NCBI GenBank assembly: GCA_963837635.1
Contig: CAWINY010000006.1
Location: 434,001-498,000 of the forward strand
Length of the DNA stretch: 64,000 nt
From: CAWINY01 sp963837635
GTDB taxonomy: Bacteria > Acidobacteriota > Terriglobia > Terriglobales > Acidobacteriaceae
Reading direction: 5' to 3'
The translations under genes were made by a program, and so were the position numbers. Below, one piece after another: positions 50,949 to 58,757 of the stretch. The stretch's first letter is position 1; every line of letters starts with the position of its first letter. The notes below the pieces were generated by a model. It made no database searches, was not told the origin of the DNA, and was given only the letters and a program-made list of their open reading frames with translations.

Positions 50949-51310
50949 TTGCGCTCCCGCTTCCTGGCCTTGCGCAGCAGTTCTTCGATTCGCGCGTAGT
51001 GCTCCGTCCTGGTCAGGTGGAAGTGCAACTCGGGCGCGCGGCGCAGGCGCAGGCGATGAGCAATTTCGTGGCGGATGAACGGGGTGGCCGCGGTCAGTCC
51101 CTCGATGGTGAGCACCGCCTCCTCCTCGTCGCCATTTACTGCCACCAGCACGCGCGCCGAGCGGCCGTCAGGCGAGATGTGGACTTCCGACACGTCGACC
51201 AGCCCGATGCGCGGGTCGCCCAGCTCGCCCTCCAGGATGAGCGCGATCTCGTCGCGAATGGCTTCGCCCAACCGCCCGCGGTGGTGTTCAACATTCCGCT
51301 GTTCCGGCAT
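50945..51310 (-). CDS. rbfA: 30S ribosome-binding factor A
   Basis: Seen: 121 residues from ATG 51310 (MPEQRNVEHHRGRLGEAIRD). Family motifs: EIALILEGELGDPRIGLVDV, VHISPDGRSARVLVAV and the C-terminal LRLRRAPELHFHLTRTEHYA. Known: RbfA binds the 30S subunit and assists 16S rRNA 5' maturation. The frame is open to 51427 but that 39-residue extension (MTNSFPAGKKSAILYSFSKG) is not conserved and lies in non-coding sequence. Four-base overlap with nrnA. infB and truB, often next to rbfA, are not here. Confidence 0.93.
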   Translation of the reverse strand: MPEQRNVEHHRGRLGEAIRDEIALILEGELGDPRIGLVDVSEVHISPDGRSARVLVAVNGDEEEAVLTIEGLTAATPFIRHEIAHRLRLRRAPELHFHLTRTEHYARIEELLRKARKRERK

Positions 51311-51544
51311 AGAAGATTGCCGGCCGCCCTGGCCTAAGGTGCCGGGTGGCCGCCCCCCGAAGAGCTTTCCTTTGGAAAAACTGTAGAGAATAGCAGACTT
51401 TTTCCCCGCCGGGAACGAATTTGTCACCTGGAAGGAACGATGCGAAAGATCGGAAAAATTGGGGGCGCTCAGCTGTCAGGTCAGGTCGTCACCGGTCCTC
51501 TCGAATTGCCCCGATAGCCGGGGCTCCGATCGGGTGCAACTCTG

Positions 51545-52255
51545 TTGCCGGACTTGACATCTGCCTCTTCCGGCTTTGGCATCCTAGGAATCGGCATGCT
51601 GTGGGCGGTGGTGATCTTCGATATCGTCGCCGGGGCGGTGCTGGTGACAGCATGGTACTTGTGGTTCGCGCGCCGCAATCGCGTCAAGTCCCTGCAGGTG
51701 CTGCACTGGATTGAGCGGGCGTTTGGCAGTCAAGGCGAGATCTTCGGGGTGCAATGGATGTCGCCGTCGCGGTTCCTGGTACGCCTGGGGTTGCCGCCAA
51801 TCCCGTTTCGCCAAGCTGCGGTAACGGTGCGCCTCCTGCCGCGCGAGATGCCGATCCAGTGGTTCCTCAGCGCATTCCGTCATGAGCAGGAGTCGCTGGT
51901 CTTCCAAGCCGATCTCGACTGCCCTCCCTGCTTCAATCTGGAAGTCCACAACCATCGCTGGTGCGGGCGCACACGCCGCCGCTTCCAGCGCGAGCTGCGC
52001 AACTGGAAGCTGGAGCATACCCCGCCGTTTGTCCTCACCACCCGCAATGACTGGCAACGGGAGATCACGCAAATGATGAACGCCCTGCTGGCCTCGCGCG
52101 AGTGCGACTGCATGAGCGTGTGCTTCCGGCGAACCTCGCCGCATTTTTCCGCCACCGTGCCGCTCGACGCCCTCTCGCTCAACTCGGCTGCCGATAACGA
52201 AATCCTGAATGTCTTGCGCGAACTCGCCACCGGCGCCAGCGCCGCCCGGTTCTAA
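51545..52255 (+). CDS. membrane protein of unknown function
   Basis: Seen: 236 residues from TTG 51545; one hydrophobic segment near the start (about 10-42, GILGIGMLWAVVIFDIVAGA, then VLVTAWYLWF) and a cytoplasmic part rich in Arg/Cys (CPPCFNLEVHNHRWCGRTRR, and later RECDCMSVCFRRTSPHF). No family recognised. The Cys and His pairs could bind a metal. The ATG at 51596 would start inside the membrane segment, so the TTG is preferred. It stands in the opposite direction to rbfA and is followed by an inverted repeat of AATTTGTAATTTGG units. Confidence 0.6.
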   Translation: MPDLTSASSGFGILGIGMLWAVVIFDIVAGAVLVTAWYLWFARRNRVKSLQVLHWIERAFGSQGEIFGVQWMSPSRFLVRLGLPPIPFRQAAVTVRLLPREMPIQWFLSAFRHEQESLVFQADLDCPPCFNLEVHNHRWCGRTRRRFQRELRNWKLEHTPPFVLTTRNDWQREITQMMNALLASRECDCMSVCFRRTSPHFSATVPLDALSLNSAADNEILNVLRELATGASAARF

Positions 52256-52415
52256 ACCCAAATTTGTAATTTGGTAATTTGTAATTTGGTAATTTGTAAG
52301 AGAGTCGTTGGTCATTGGTCGTTGGCACGACAGTTAGCGAGCTGATCTAACGACCAACGACTATCGACTAACGACGATCCTCCCAATTGCCAAATTACAA
52401 ATTCTTCAATTACAA
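52256..52415. repeat. Nested inverted repeat: AATTTGTAATTTGG and GTCGTTGGTC arms
   Basis: Left: AATTTGTAATTTGG units (52262-52298) then GTCGTTGGTCATTGGTCG (52305-52322). Right: CGACCAACGACTATCGAC (52350-52367) then CCAAATTACAAATTC (52389-52403). Both layers are inverted about a shared centre. The same outer unit recurs at 55688-55795 and 56106-56168. Confidence 0.85.
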
Positions 52416-52898
52416 ATGGAACGTATGGGCCTAATCATTCGATCTTCCGACATCCACGCCGCCGGCTGCTATACGACCACCCGCATTAAGGCCGGCAATC
52501 ACGTTGTCGAATACACCGGCGAGCGCATGCCCAAGGATCGCGCCGACCAGCTTTACGAAAACCGTGCCTATACCTACCTGTTTGGGCTGGAAAACGGCGA
52601 CACGGTCATTGACGGCTATGGAATGGCCATGTACATCAACCATTCTTGCAATCCCAACTGCGAGACGGAAGAGGATGAGCACGGCCGCGTTTGGATCATC
52701 GCCTCCCGCGACGTCCAACCCGGCGAGGAGCTGACCTACAACTACCTGCTCTACGACGGGGAGGGTGAAGCGCCCTGCACCTGCGGCGCCTCCAATTGCA
52801 AGGGCACAATGTACTCGGACGAGGAAATCAAGAAGCAGAAGAAGGCCGCCCGAAAATCAACCGGGAGGTCGGGCCAGAAGACGCTGGCCAAGCGTTGA
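52416..52898 (+). CDS. SET-domain protein lysine methyltransferase with post-SET zinc motif
   Basis: Seen: 160 residues. SET features: the start SSDIHAAGCYTTTRIKAGNH (SAM contact region), VVEYTGERMPKDRADQ, the NHSCNPNC motif at 75-82, EELTYNYLLY (catalytic Tyr), and post-SET CTCGASNCKG with C121, C123 and C128, which with C78 can hold one zinc. The C-terminal tail is Lys/Arg-rich (KKQKKAARKSTGRSGQKTLA). Known: SET enzymes methylate lysines of proteins; bacterial versions are sporadic and often acquired by transfer from eukaryotes, and substrates are little known. ATG 52416 lies in the repeat edge; an inner ATG at 52425 is also possible. Confidence 0.85.
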   Translation: MERMGLIIRSSDIHAAGCYTTTRIKAGNHVVEYTGERMPKDRADQLYENRAYTYLFGLENGDTVIDGYGMAMYINHSCNPNCETEEDEHGRVWIIASRDVQPGEELTYNYLLYDGEGEAPCTCGASNCKGTMYSDEEIKKQKKAARKSTGRSGQKTLAKR

Positions 52899-52938
52899 GA
52901 TGGTTCCTTGACGCAGCGACGGCGTCTCGCCGCCGGGA

Positions 52939-53034
52939 GGGTGCCCCACATCTGCCCGGTGTTGGCAGATGTGGGTTAACCAAGATGGAAAAGACCCACA
53001 TCTGCGAAAGACGCGCAGATGTGGGGCACCCTCG
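52939..53034. repeat. Head-to-head pair of CCCAC-family hairpins
   Basis: First copy: CCCACATCTGCC (52945-52956), loop CGGTGTT, GGCAGATGTGGG (52964-52975), flank GGGTGCC before it. Second copy, inverted: CCCACATCTGCG (52995-53006), loop AAAGACG, CGCAGATGTGGG (53014-53025), flank GGCACCC after it. The second stem changed C-G to G-C at its top on both sides, a compensatory pair. Confidence 0.92.
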
Positions 53035-53126
53035 AAGTTAGCGTGGCCGCCGGGAAGTTCACGCGGCCAACGAGTCGATTCCTTGGATCAGCGTCAATCA
53101 GCGAAAATCAGCGGCTAATTTATTGC

Positions 53127-53594
53127 TTACTGCCCGAACTCGCGCCGCAGTTGGTGAATGCGCTCGGCATGGTGCTCGGCGTGGTTCACTACCTCCTGAA
53201 GGAGCTTCGCGAGGCTCAATTCGCCGCGCTCCTCGTGGCGCCCCACCTGATTCCAGGCCGAGTCCGGCAAGGTGCGCAGCATGGTTGCCGTCTGCTGCCG
53301 CACGGCGCGCAGCAACGCCAGCGACTGCTCGGCCGGCATCTGCGCATAGCCCAGGCCGTTCGCCCACTTATCCTGATCGAAGCCTTTTAGCGGCGAGCCC
53401 GGTTCGGCCGCTACAAAACGGATGCGGACCGCGATCACCAAGTCGGCATCGGCGACATGGGCCAGCAATTGCCGGATGCTCCATTTGCCGGGTTGAGGCG
53501 CACGGTCGAGCACCTCCTGGGAGAGCCCGCGCACCGCATTCTCGATCGCGTTGACCCCATCCTCATAGCGGCGGAGCAGATCTTCGTGAGACAT
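53127..53594 (-). CDS. DinB-like damage-inducible/metal-dependent transferase-fold protein
   Basis: Seen: 155 residues from ATG 53594 (MSHEDLLRRYEDGVNAIENA) with AGGAGGAAAT directly upstream. The DinB/YfiT four-helix-bundle pattern is seen: PQPGKWSIRQLLAHVADADL (first His ligand) and LLQEVVNHAEHHAERIHQLR (HxxxH-type ligands). Known: DinB-like proteins bind one divalent metal with three His and include mycothiol, bacillithiol or glutathione-dependent transferases; most have unknown substrates. The name does not mean DNA polymerase IV. The gene stands alone between repeat-rich gaps. Length is normal. Confidence 0.88.
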   Translation of the reverse strand: MSHEDLLRRYEDGVNAIENAVRGLSQEVLDRAPQPGKWSIRQLLAHVADADLVIAVRIRFVAAEPGSPLKGFDQDKWANGLGYAQMPAEQSLALLRAVRQQTATMLRTLPDSAWNQVGRHEERGELSLAKLLQEVVNHAEHHAERIHQLRREFGQ

Positions 53595-53789
53595 ATTTCC
53601 TCCTAATAGCAAAAGAAACAGCGGATCGAAACGGATTGAAACCGATCAGAATAAATCGCCGAGCCTCTTCCCATCACGATAAGCAGCGTTCATCAGCGGC
53701 TTGTGAGTCCTTTTGAGATTGCCTCCGTGCCCTCTGCGTCCTCTGTGGTGAAAAGGTTTTCCTCTGCCCGTTATAATCGGAATGTTCCC
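53595..53789. promoter_or_regulatory. dnaX promoter region with dispersed repeats
   Basis: A copy of the GATCAGCGTTCATCAGCGG family (53620-53702) and a CCTCTGCGTCCTCTGTGG arm (53728-53746) run right up to the promoter: TATAAT at 53772-53777 with a weak -35 (TGAAAA, 53749-53754, spacer 17). The predicted start of transcription is near 53784, about six bases before the ATG, so the message would be nearly leaderless. Confidence 0.55.
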
Positions 53790-55679
53790 ATGGCCTATCA
53801 AGTACTGGCGCGCAAATACCGGCCGCAGCATTTCAGCGATGTGATTGGGCAGGATCACGTCACCCGCACGCTGCAGAATGCCATTGCCCAGGCCCGCATT
53901 GCCCACGGCTACATTTTCAGCGGACATCGTGGTATCGGCAAGACGACCGTGGCGCGTATTCTGGCCATGGCGCTGAACTGCCGCTCAACCGACCATCCGG
54001 TCGGCGAGCCCTGCGGGAGCTGCGACTCCTGTGTCGAGATTCGCAACGGCAGCTCGGTGGACGTGCTCGAAATCGACGCTGCCACCAACCGCGGCATCGA
54101 CGAGGTTCGCGAGCTGCGCGAGGCCACGCGCTACCGCCCGGCGCGCGACCGCTACAAGATCTGGATTCTCGACGAGGCGCACCAGATCACCGATGCCGCC
54201 TTCAATGCGCTGCTAAAGACTCTGGAAGAGCCGCCGAGCCACGTTATCTTCATGATGGCCACCACGCAGCCTGAGGACATTCCGCAGACCATCCGCTCGC
54301 GCTGCCAGCATTTCAGCTTTCACGCGGTCAAGTTTGACGAGATTGTCAGCCAACTGCGCGGGGTTGCCAGTCAGGAAGGAATCGCAGCCGATGAGGATGC
54401 CGTCGCGCTGCTTGCCGAGGCCGGGGACGGCTCCATGCGCGACGCGCTCTCCATCATGGACCAAGCCATCGCCTGCTGTGGCGAGCGGCTCACGGCCGAG
54501 CTGGTCCGCGACCTCGTGGGCAGCGTCTCCTCCGAGGTGCTCGAGGAGGCGCTGGGCGCGGTGCAGCGCGGCTCCAGCCAGGAAGTGCTCGGGATCGTCG
54601 ATCGTCTGCTGACCACCGGCCAGAGCGCCACCCACTTCGCCCGGCAGTTCGTGCACTTCCTGCGCAATGCCCTGGTGGCGAAGGTCGCTGGCGCCGAATC
54701 GCAACTGCTGCAGATCTCCAGCGACGAGCGCGCGCGGGTGGCGCGAGTCGCCGAGCTGTTTTCCGAGGAAGACCTCACGCGCTTTCTGCAAATCCTGCTG
54801 CGCACGCACGCCGAGCTCGGTTACAAGCAGGAGCAGCGCTTTCATCTGGAACTCGGGCTTTTGAAGCTGGTTCATGCCGCCCGTCTGCTGCCACTGGAGC
54901 AGTTGCTCAGTGACGTCACAGCACCTGGAGGCAAGTCCGGGGTGGCTGCAAGCAGTGGTTCCGGAGGAGGTGTGCCAGCGATTGCAGCGCCACGCCCTTC
55001 TGCGCCACGTGGCAGCGCTCCCAGCCCGGCGCCTCGTCCCTCTCCATTTGCGGCCGATCTGCAGCGCCGCTCGGCTCCAGCGCCGGAGCCGTCCGTGGGA
55101 CCAGCGCCGCCGGTGCGACCGAAATCCGAGCTGAGCGCCGCGGCGGCAACCGCAACCGCGTTGGAGGAGCAGCCGCTTAAGGCAAGCGCTCCGCCGATTC
55201 GCGAGGCCAAGAGCGAGGCCAAGAGCGAGAACGCCGCCTCGCCCGTGGTTCCATCCATTTCCGACACGCCGCTTTCGGCTGAGTCGCTGCGCGGGCGCAT
55301 CCTGGATGAGCTGGAGCAGGCGAATCAGACCACGCTGTTCACGCTGATCGCCTCGGCGGGATGCAAGCTCGACGGCAGCGAGTTCGTGATGGAGATTGCC
55401 CGCTCCCAGGCGATTGTGGATATGGCGCTCGGCCAGGAAGGACAGTCGGGGCTGAACCTCGCGGCGAGTAAGGCTGCGGGCCGCAGCCTGCGAGTCAAGC
55501 TGGTCGGCATCGGAAGTAATGGTGCTGCCAACGGCTCTGTCGGAGAGCCGCGCCAGGCGAGCAACTTGCCGTCAGGGTCGGTGCGCGCTCGTGCCGCGGA
55601 TGATCCCGTGGTCAGGCGCGTTCAGGAGAAGTTCAACGCCGAGATCCGCACCGTGCTCGATCATCGGCAAAAACGGTGA
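53790..55679 (+). CDS. dnaX: DNA polymerase III subunits gamma and tau
   Basis: Seen: 629 residues from ATG 53790 (MAYQVLARKYRPQHFSDVIG). Walker A in FSGHRGIGKTTVARILAMAL, zinc module C...CGSCDSCVEI, Walker B/DExx WILDEAHQITDAAFNALLKT, sensor 1 FMMATTQPEDIPQTIRSRCQ, then the DNA-pol III domain III, a Pro/Ala/Ser-rich linker (about 395-490) and a C-terminal domain that contacts the alpha subunit (about 500-600). Known: the tau form tethers the two core polymerases in the clamp-loader complex. The frame is open to 53703 but the extension lies in a repeat. First gene of the conserved dnaX-ybaB-recR block. Confidence 0.97.
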   Translation: MAYQVLARKYRPQHFSDVIGQDHVTRTLQNAIAQARIAHGYIFSGHRGIGKTTVARILAMALNCRSTDHPVGEPCGSCDSCVEIRNGSSVDVLEIDAATNRGIDEVRELREATRYRPARDRYKIWILDEAHQITDAAFNALLKTLEEPPSHVIFMMATTQPEDIPQTIRSRCQHFSFHAVKFDEIVSQLRGVASQEGIAADEDAVALLAEAGDGSMRDALSIMDQAIACCGERLTAELVRDLVGSVSSEVLEEALGAVQRGSSQEVLGIVDRLLTTGQSATHFARQFVHFLRNALVAKVAGAESQLLQISSDERARVARVAELFSEEDLTRFLQILLRTHAELGYKQEQRFHLELGLLKLVHAARLLPLEQLLSDVTAPGGKSGVAASSGSGGGVPAIAAPRPSAPRGSAPSPAPRPSPFAADLQRRSAPAPEPSVGPAPPVRPKSELSAAAATATALEEQPLKASAPPIREAKSEAKSENAASPVVPSISDTPLSAESLRGRILDELEQANQTTLFTLIASAGCKLDGSEFVMEIARSQAIVDMALGQEGQSGLNLAASKAAGRSLRVKLVGIGSNGAANGSVGEPRQASNLPSGSVRARAADDPVVRRVQEKFNAEIRTVLDHRQKR

Positions 55680-55687
55680 ACAAATTG

Positions 55688-55795
55688 GTAAGGTGTAATT
55701 TGTGATTTGGAATTTGGTCGCGCTGCACCGTGCGATGCTCATGTAGTGTTTTGCTCGGCAAATTACGAATTACCCTTTACAAATTACAAGTCAGT
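55688..55795. repeat. Inverted AATTTG repeat between dnaX and ybaB
   Basis: GGTGTAATTTGTGATTTGG (55691-55709) and AAATTACGAATTACC (55761-55775) plus TTTACAAATTACAAG (55777-55791) face each other across 50 bp. A second such foldback lies between ybaB and recR at 56106-56168. Any mRNA of this operon would carry these hairpins between cistrons. Confidence 0.8.
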
Positions 55796-55806
55796 CGAGG
55801 ATTGAA

Positions 55807-56109
55807 ATGGGCGGATTTAATATCCAGGAACTGATGTCGCAGGCCAAGCTGCAGTACGAGCAGCTGCAGCGCAAGATGGCCGAAACCGTAGTCGAGGCCA
55901 GCTCGGGCGGGGGCAGTGTCAACGTCCGGATGAACGGCCAGAAGCACTTGCTCTCGATTAAGATCGAGCCCGAAGCGGTGCAGGCGGGCGATGTCGAGAT
56001 GCTGCAGGACCTGATTACCGCCGCCGTGAATGAAGCCTCGCGGCGAGTGGACCAAGCCATGCAGTCTTCTCTCGGGGGCATGTTGGGAGGCCTGCAAGGG
56101 CTCCTATGA
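55807..56109 (+). CDS. YbaB/EbfC family nucleoid-associated protein
   Basis: Seen: 100 residues. MGGFNIQELMSQAKLQYEQL, then QRKMAETVVEASSGGGSVNV, the family core with the Gly-rich turn, and LLSIKIEPEAVQAGDVEML. Known: YbaB dimers bind DNA without strong sequence preference and are encoded next to dnaX and recR in a wide range of bacteria. The gene follows dnaX after a 127-bp repeat gap and precedes recR after a 70-bp repeat gap. Start ATG 55807 agrees with family length. C-terminal Gly/Leu tail. Confidence 0.95.
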   Translation: MGGFNIQELMSQAKLQYEQLQRKMAETVVEASSGGGSVNVRMNGQKHLLSIKIEPEAVQAGDVEMLQDLITAAVNEASRRVDQAMQSSLGGMLGGLQGLL

Positions 56110-56168
56110 TTTGTAATGTGCAATTTGGCCCACCTCGGCAAATTACAAATTACAAATTACAAATTACC
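56106..56168. repeat. AATTTG inverted repeat between ybaB and recR
   Basis: ATTTGTAATGTGCAATTTGG (56109-56128) faces AAATTACAAATTACAAATT (56140-56158). Short central spacer CCCACCTCGGC. Same family as 52256-52415 and 55688-55795. Confidence 0.8.
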
Positions 56169-56179
56169 CATTCCGAAAA

Positions 56180-56779
56180 ATGTCTAAATTTGCCGAGCCG
56201 ATGGCTCGCCTCATCGACGAACTGAAGAAGCTGCCGGGGGTTGGCAGCAAGAGCGCGCAGCGGCTCGCCTTTCACATCCTGCGCTCCAGCGACGAGGATG
56301 CCGCGGCGCTGGCCGCCGCCGTGCGCGACGTGAAGGCCAGCCTGCGCCTCTGCTCGGGGTGCAACAACATTACCGACGTGGACCCTTGTGTCTTCTGTTC
56401 CAGCGCCACCCGCAACCAGCGTTTGGTCTGCGTGGTCGAGGAGCCGACAAACATCGCTGCCGTCGAGAAGACGCGCCAGTACAACGGCGTCTTTCACGTC
56501 TTGCACGGGACCATCTCGCCGCTGCATGGCGTAGGTCCGGAGCAGCTTCGTATTGCCAATCTGCTGCGCCGCATCGAAGCCGGGGAAGTGGACGAAGTCA
56601 TTCTTGCCACCAATCCCACGGTCGAAGGTGAGGCCACGGCAACCTATCTCTATCAGCAGATCAAGCCTTCAGGGGTGAAGGTTACCCGCATTGCCACGGG
56701 CATCCCCGCCGGCAGCGATATTGAGTATGCCGACGAGGTCACCCTGCTCAAGGCCATCGAGGGCCGGCGCGAGCTTTAG
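56180..56779 (+). CDS. recR: recombination protein RecR
   Basis: Seen: 199 residues, normal length. Helix-hairpin-helix ELKKLPGVGSKSAQRLAFHI near the start, a C4 zinc finger CSGCNNITDVDPCVFC (about 58-73), and a Toprim domain (VCVVEEPTNIAAVEKT, ILATNPTVEGEATATYLYQQ). Known: RecR joins RecO and RecF in loading RecA at gaps. The order dnaX-ybaB-recR is widely conserved. Start ATG 56180 lies right after the repeat, with no strong ribosome site, so translation may depend on the message upstream. Confidence 0.96.
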   Translation: MSKFAEPMARLIDELKKLPGVGSKSAQRLAFHILRSSDEDAAALAAAVRDVKASLRLCSGCNNITDVDPCVFCSSATRNQRLVCVVEEPTNIAAVEKTRQYNGVFHVLHGTISPLHGVGPEQLRIANLLRRIEAGEVDEVILATNPTVEGEATATYLYQQIKPSGVKVTRIATGIPAGSDIEYADEVTLLKAIEGRREL

Positions 56780-56795
56780 CTAAGCCCCCAAAAAC

Positions 56796-57053
56796 CTTTC
56801 ACCGCAGAGGACGCCGAGGACACAGAGGAAGAACGCAGAGGAGGAAAAATCCTTCAATTTCTGATTTGCGATTTTTGATTTCTGATTCTTACCGAATCCC
56901 TGTCTGGCGCGTCAACACGCTGTTATTGCAGGGGCACCGAAAAATCGAGAATATCGGGAAATCGGAAATCGGAAATCGTGAAATCAAAAATTGAAGATTC
57001 CCTCTGCGTTCTTCCTCTGTGTCCTCGGCGTCCTCCGCGGTGAAAAGGTTTTT
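56796..57053. repeat. 250-bp nested foldback after recR
   Basis: Outer arms: ACCTTTTCACCGCAGAGG type, here CCTTTCACCGCAGAGGACGC (56805-56824) and GCGTCCTCCGCGGTGAAAAG (57028-57047). Second layer: CCTTCAATTTCTGATTTGCG (56852-56871) versus AAATCAAAAATTGAAG (56979-56994). The centre (about 56900-56940) is unique. The two layers share one axis, so the whole stretch is a single long imperfect hairpin between convergent genes. Confidence 0.85.
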
Positions 57054-57073
57054 GCACCCCCCGGAGGTTAAAT

Positions 57074-57538
57074 TTACCGTCCCGCGCCGCTGGCCTGTTC
57101 GCGGAACTTCTTCCAGTGGTCGGCCTTGAAATGCTCCTGCATTCTCTCGACCCGAGCGCGCCCTTCCGGCGTGGATTCCGCGAGCTTCTCCACTCTGGCC
57201 ATGAACTCCGGGTTAAACTTCTGGCGCGCCTCGGCGAGGAAGGGTTTTAGCCTGGCGTAGACAAAAAACATCTCGCTGCTGCTGTCGAGGAAGAGTCCGG
57301 CATCCAGCGCGCCGCGCAGCACCAGGGACGCAGCCATCTCCCAATAGGAAGTCACCTGCCGGAAGCAGGCGTTTTCAGGGGCTCCGAAGTCCCCGATCAG
57401 CTTGGCGAGTTCTTCGAAGTTCTTGGGCCAGCAGTGGAAGGCGAACCAGTCGCGCGCCTTGCGCATCTGCGCTTCCCTGCGTAGGTCGTACAGTTTGAGG
57501 ATCAGATCGGCATCGGCAGTAGTTGCGGGTTTTTCCAT
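57074..57538 (-). CDS. hypothetical protein
   Basis: Seen: 154 residues from ATG 57538 (MEKPATTADADLILKLYDLR). Soluble and helical, with a Trp/Phe-rich middle (ARDWFAFHCWPKNFEELAKL, YWEMAASLVLRGALDAGLFL). It resembles small acidobacterial proteins with no assigned role; I recognise no catalytic motif. No signal peptide. The stop is 20 bp from the end of the repeat foldback after recR, and an insertion sequence begins 40 bp upstream of its start, which may have separated it from its promoter. Confidence 0.7.
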   Translation of the reverse strand: MEKPATTADADLILKLYDLRREAQMRKARDWFAFHCWPKNFEELAKLIGDFGAPENACFRQVTSYWEMAASLVLRGALDAGLFLDSSSEMFFVYARLKPFLAEARQKFNPEFMARVEKLAESTPEGRARVERMQEHFKADHWKKFREQASGAGR

Positions 57539-57578
57539 GTAGGAAGCTCCTCTGGTAGTACCTAGTACTTAATGCTTA

Positions 57579-58472
57579 GAGCGTGTTTCATAAACAGCGC
57601 CTCAGCGTAATCCAGAAACAGGCAAGGTAGAAGAAGGCGCGGTAGGTGGAGAGCAGATGCTCATGACGAACCAGCAATCGGCGGAACTGGCCAAGCCATG
57701 CATTGGTTCGCTCCACGATCCAGCGACGCAGATACCGCCGCAGTTTACGGCCATCTTCGTAGCGCCGTTCCTTGTTGTTCTTGCGGTAGGGCGCAATCAG
57801 CTCGATGCCTCGCTTCTTCAGTCGCTCACGCAGCGGGTCGGAGTCATAACCACGGTCAGCGATTATGCGCTCGGGCTTTTGCCGCGGCCGTCCTTTCGGG
57901 CGCGGGACGCGGACTTCGGCGAGCGTGGCTTCCGCAAGCGTAACTTCTGCCGGAGAGGCACTTTCCAGCCGAACTCCCAGCGGAAGACCTTGACCGTCGA
58001 CCAGTACCATCCACTTCGTTCCCTTGCCCCGCTTGGTTTTACCGACGGCAGCGCCCCTTTTTTTGCCGGCGCGAAGCTGCCGTCCAGGAAGGTCTCGTCC
58101 CACTGGAGCAGCCCTTCCTCATCCAGCGCACCGAGCAAGGCGCGCCACGCATTCAGCCAGACGCCTTCATCTTCCCATTGCTTCAACCGCCGCCAGCAGG
58201 TCGCGGGTGAGGGGAACTCGTCCGGCAGAAACCGCCATGCCGCTCCGGTTTGCAGAATCCACAGAATGCCTTCAAAACAGGCCCGGTTCGGTGCCCACGG
58301 TCGCCCCCGGTTGTCCCGCCGGCGCTTCGGTTCGGGAAGCAAAGGTTCAATCAGTTGCCACTGCTCGTCCGTCAACAGCTTCTGCCGCTTCTTCATGACA
58401 GAAGCTCATCAGTTCACCCGCCTCGTACGTAAGTACCTAAGCTGAGGCCGAACCTATTTATGAAACACGCTC
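57579..58472 (-). mobile_element. IS5-family insertion sequence (IS427-like), 894 bp
   Basis: Seen: ends are GAGCGTGTTTCATAAA and its perfect inverse TTTATGAAACACGCTC, a 16-bp terminal match with partial similarity beyond (CAGCGCCTCAG versus AGGTTCGGCCTCAGC). A TA is present on both sides (57577-57578 and 58473-58474), the target duplication typical of this group. The inside is filled by a two-frame transposase on the minus strand. Perfect ends and an intact reading frame after one frameshift point to a recent, possibly active copy. Confidence 0.92.
57588..58396 (-). CDS. IS5-family transposase made by -1/+1 frameshift (orfA/orfB)
   Basis: Seen: orfA starts at ATG 58396 (MKKRQKLLTDEQWQLIEPLL) and reaches WDETFLDGSFAPAKKG; orfB continues KKRGAAVGKTKRGKGTKWMV in another frame to 57588. 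The switch is at a run of seven A followed by four G on the minus strand (58057-58067), a classic slippery site. DDE residues: D in FLDGS, D in IIADRGYDSD, E in RRWIVERTNAWLGQF. Known: many IS427-group elements express the full transposase by programmed frameshifting. Inference: this copy can make an active enzyme. Confidence 0.9.
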
Positions 58473-58712
58473 TAGGCACGGATTGGGCCATGATAGACGA
58501 AAGCGCGGCTCGGAATGGTTTGCCCGGAATCAGATCCATGATAAGATTTTTCCACATTTGGTACACTCACATCGAAGTGTGTGCCAAGGCACTGTAGCAG
58601 GTGATGGAAGACCCGGGTGCGGGGGCGAAGCGGATTAAGCCTGGTCGTGTTCGCCGTTTGGTGTCCGATAAGGTTGGAACTTACATTCTTTAGGGGTTTG
58701 GCAGAAATTCCC

Positions 58713-58741
58713 TTGACGAGAGTTGGGGAATGTTGTAAATG
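58713..58741 (+). promoter_or_regulatory. Candidate promoter of first Crp/Fnr-type gene
   Basis: TTGACG (58713-58718), spacer of 17, TAAATG (58736-58741). It lies 17 bp before the GTG start. The 285-bp gap from the insertion sequence to this gene shows nothing else recognisable. Confidence 0.45.
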
Positions 58742-58757
58742 CCGAAGAGGGGGTAGT

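Noticed and set aside
49521..50999. 492-codon open frame on the plus strand over DUF2283, nrnA and part of rbfA
   Set aside because: Antisense shadow of nrnA, which has all DHH motifs; the product has no domain.
52796..53041. 81-codon frame running through SET 3' end and both hairpins
   Set aside because: Overlaps the SET gene in another frame; the apparent protein is just translated hairpin sequence.
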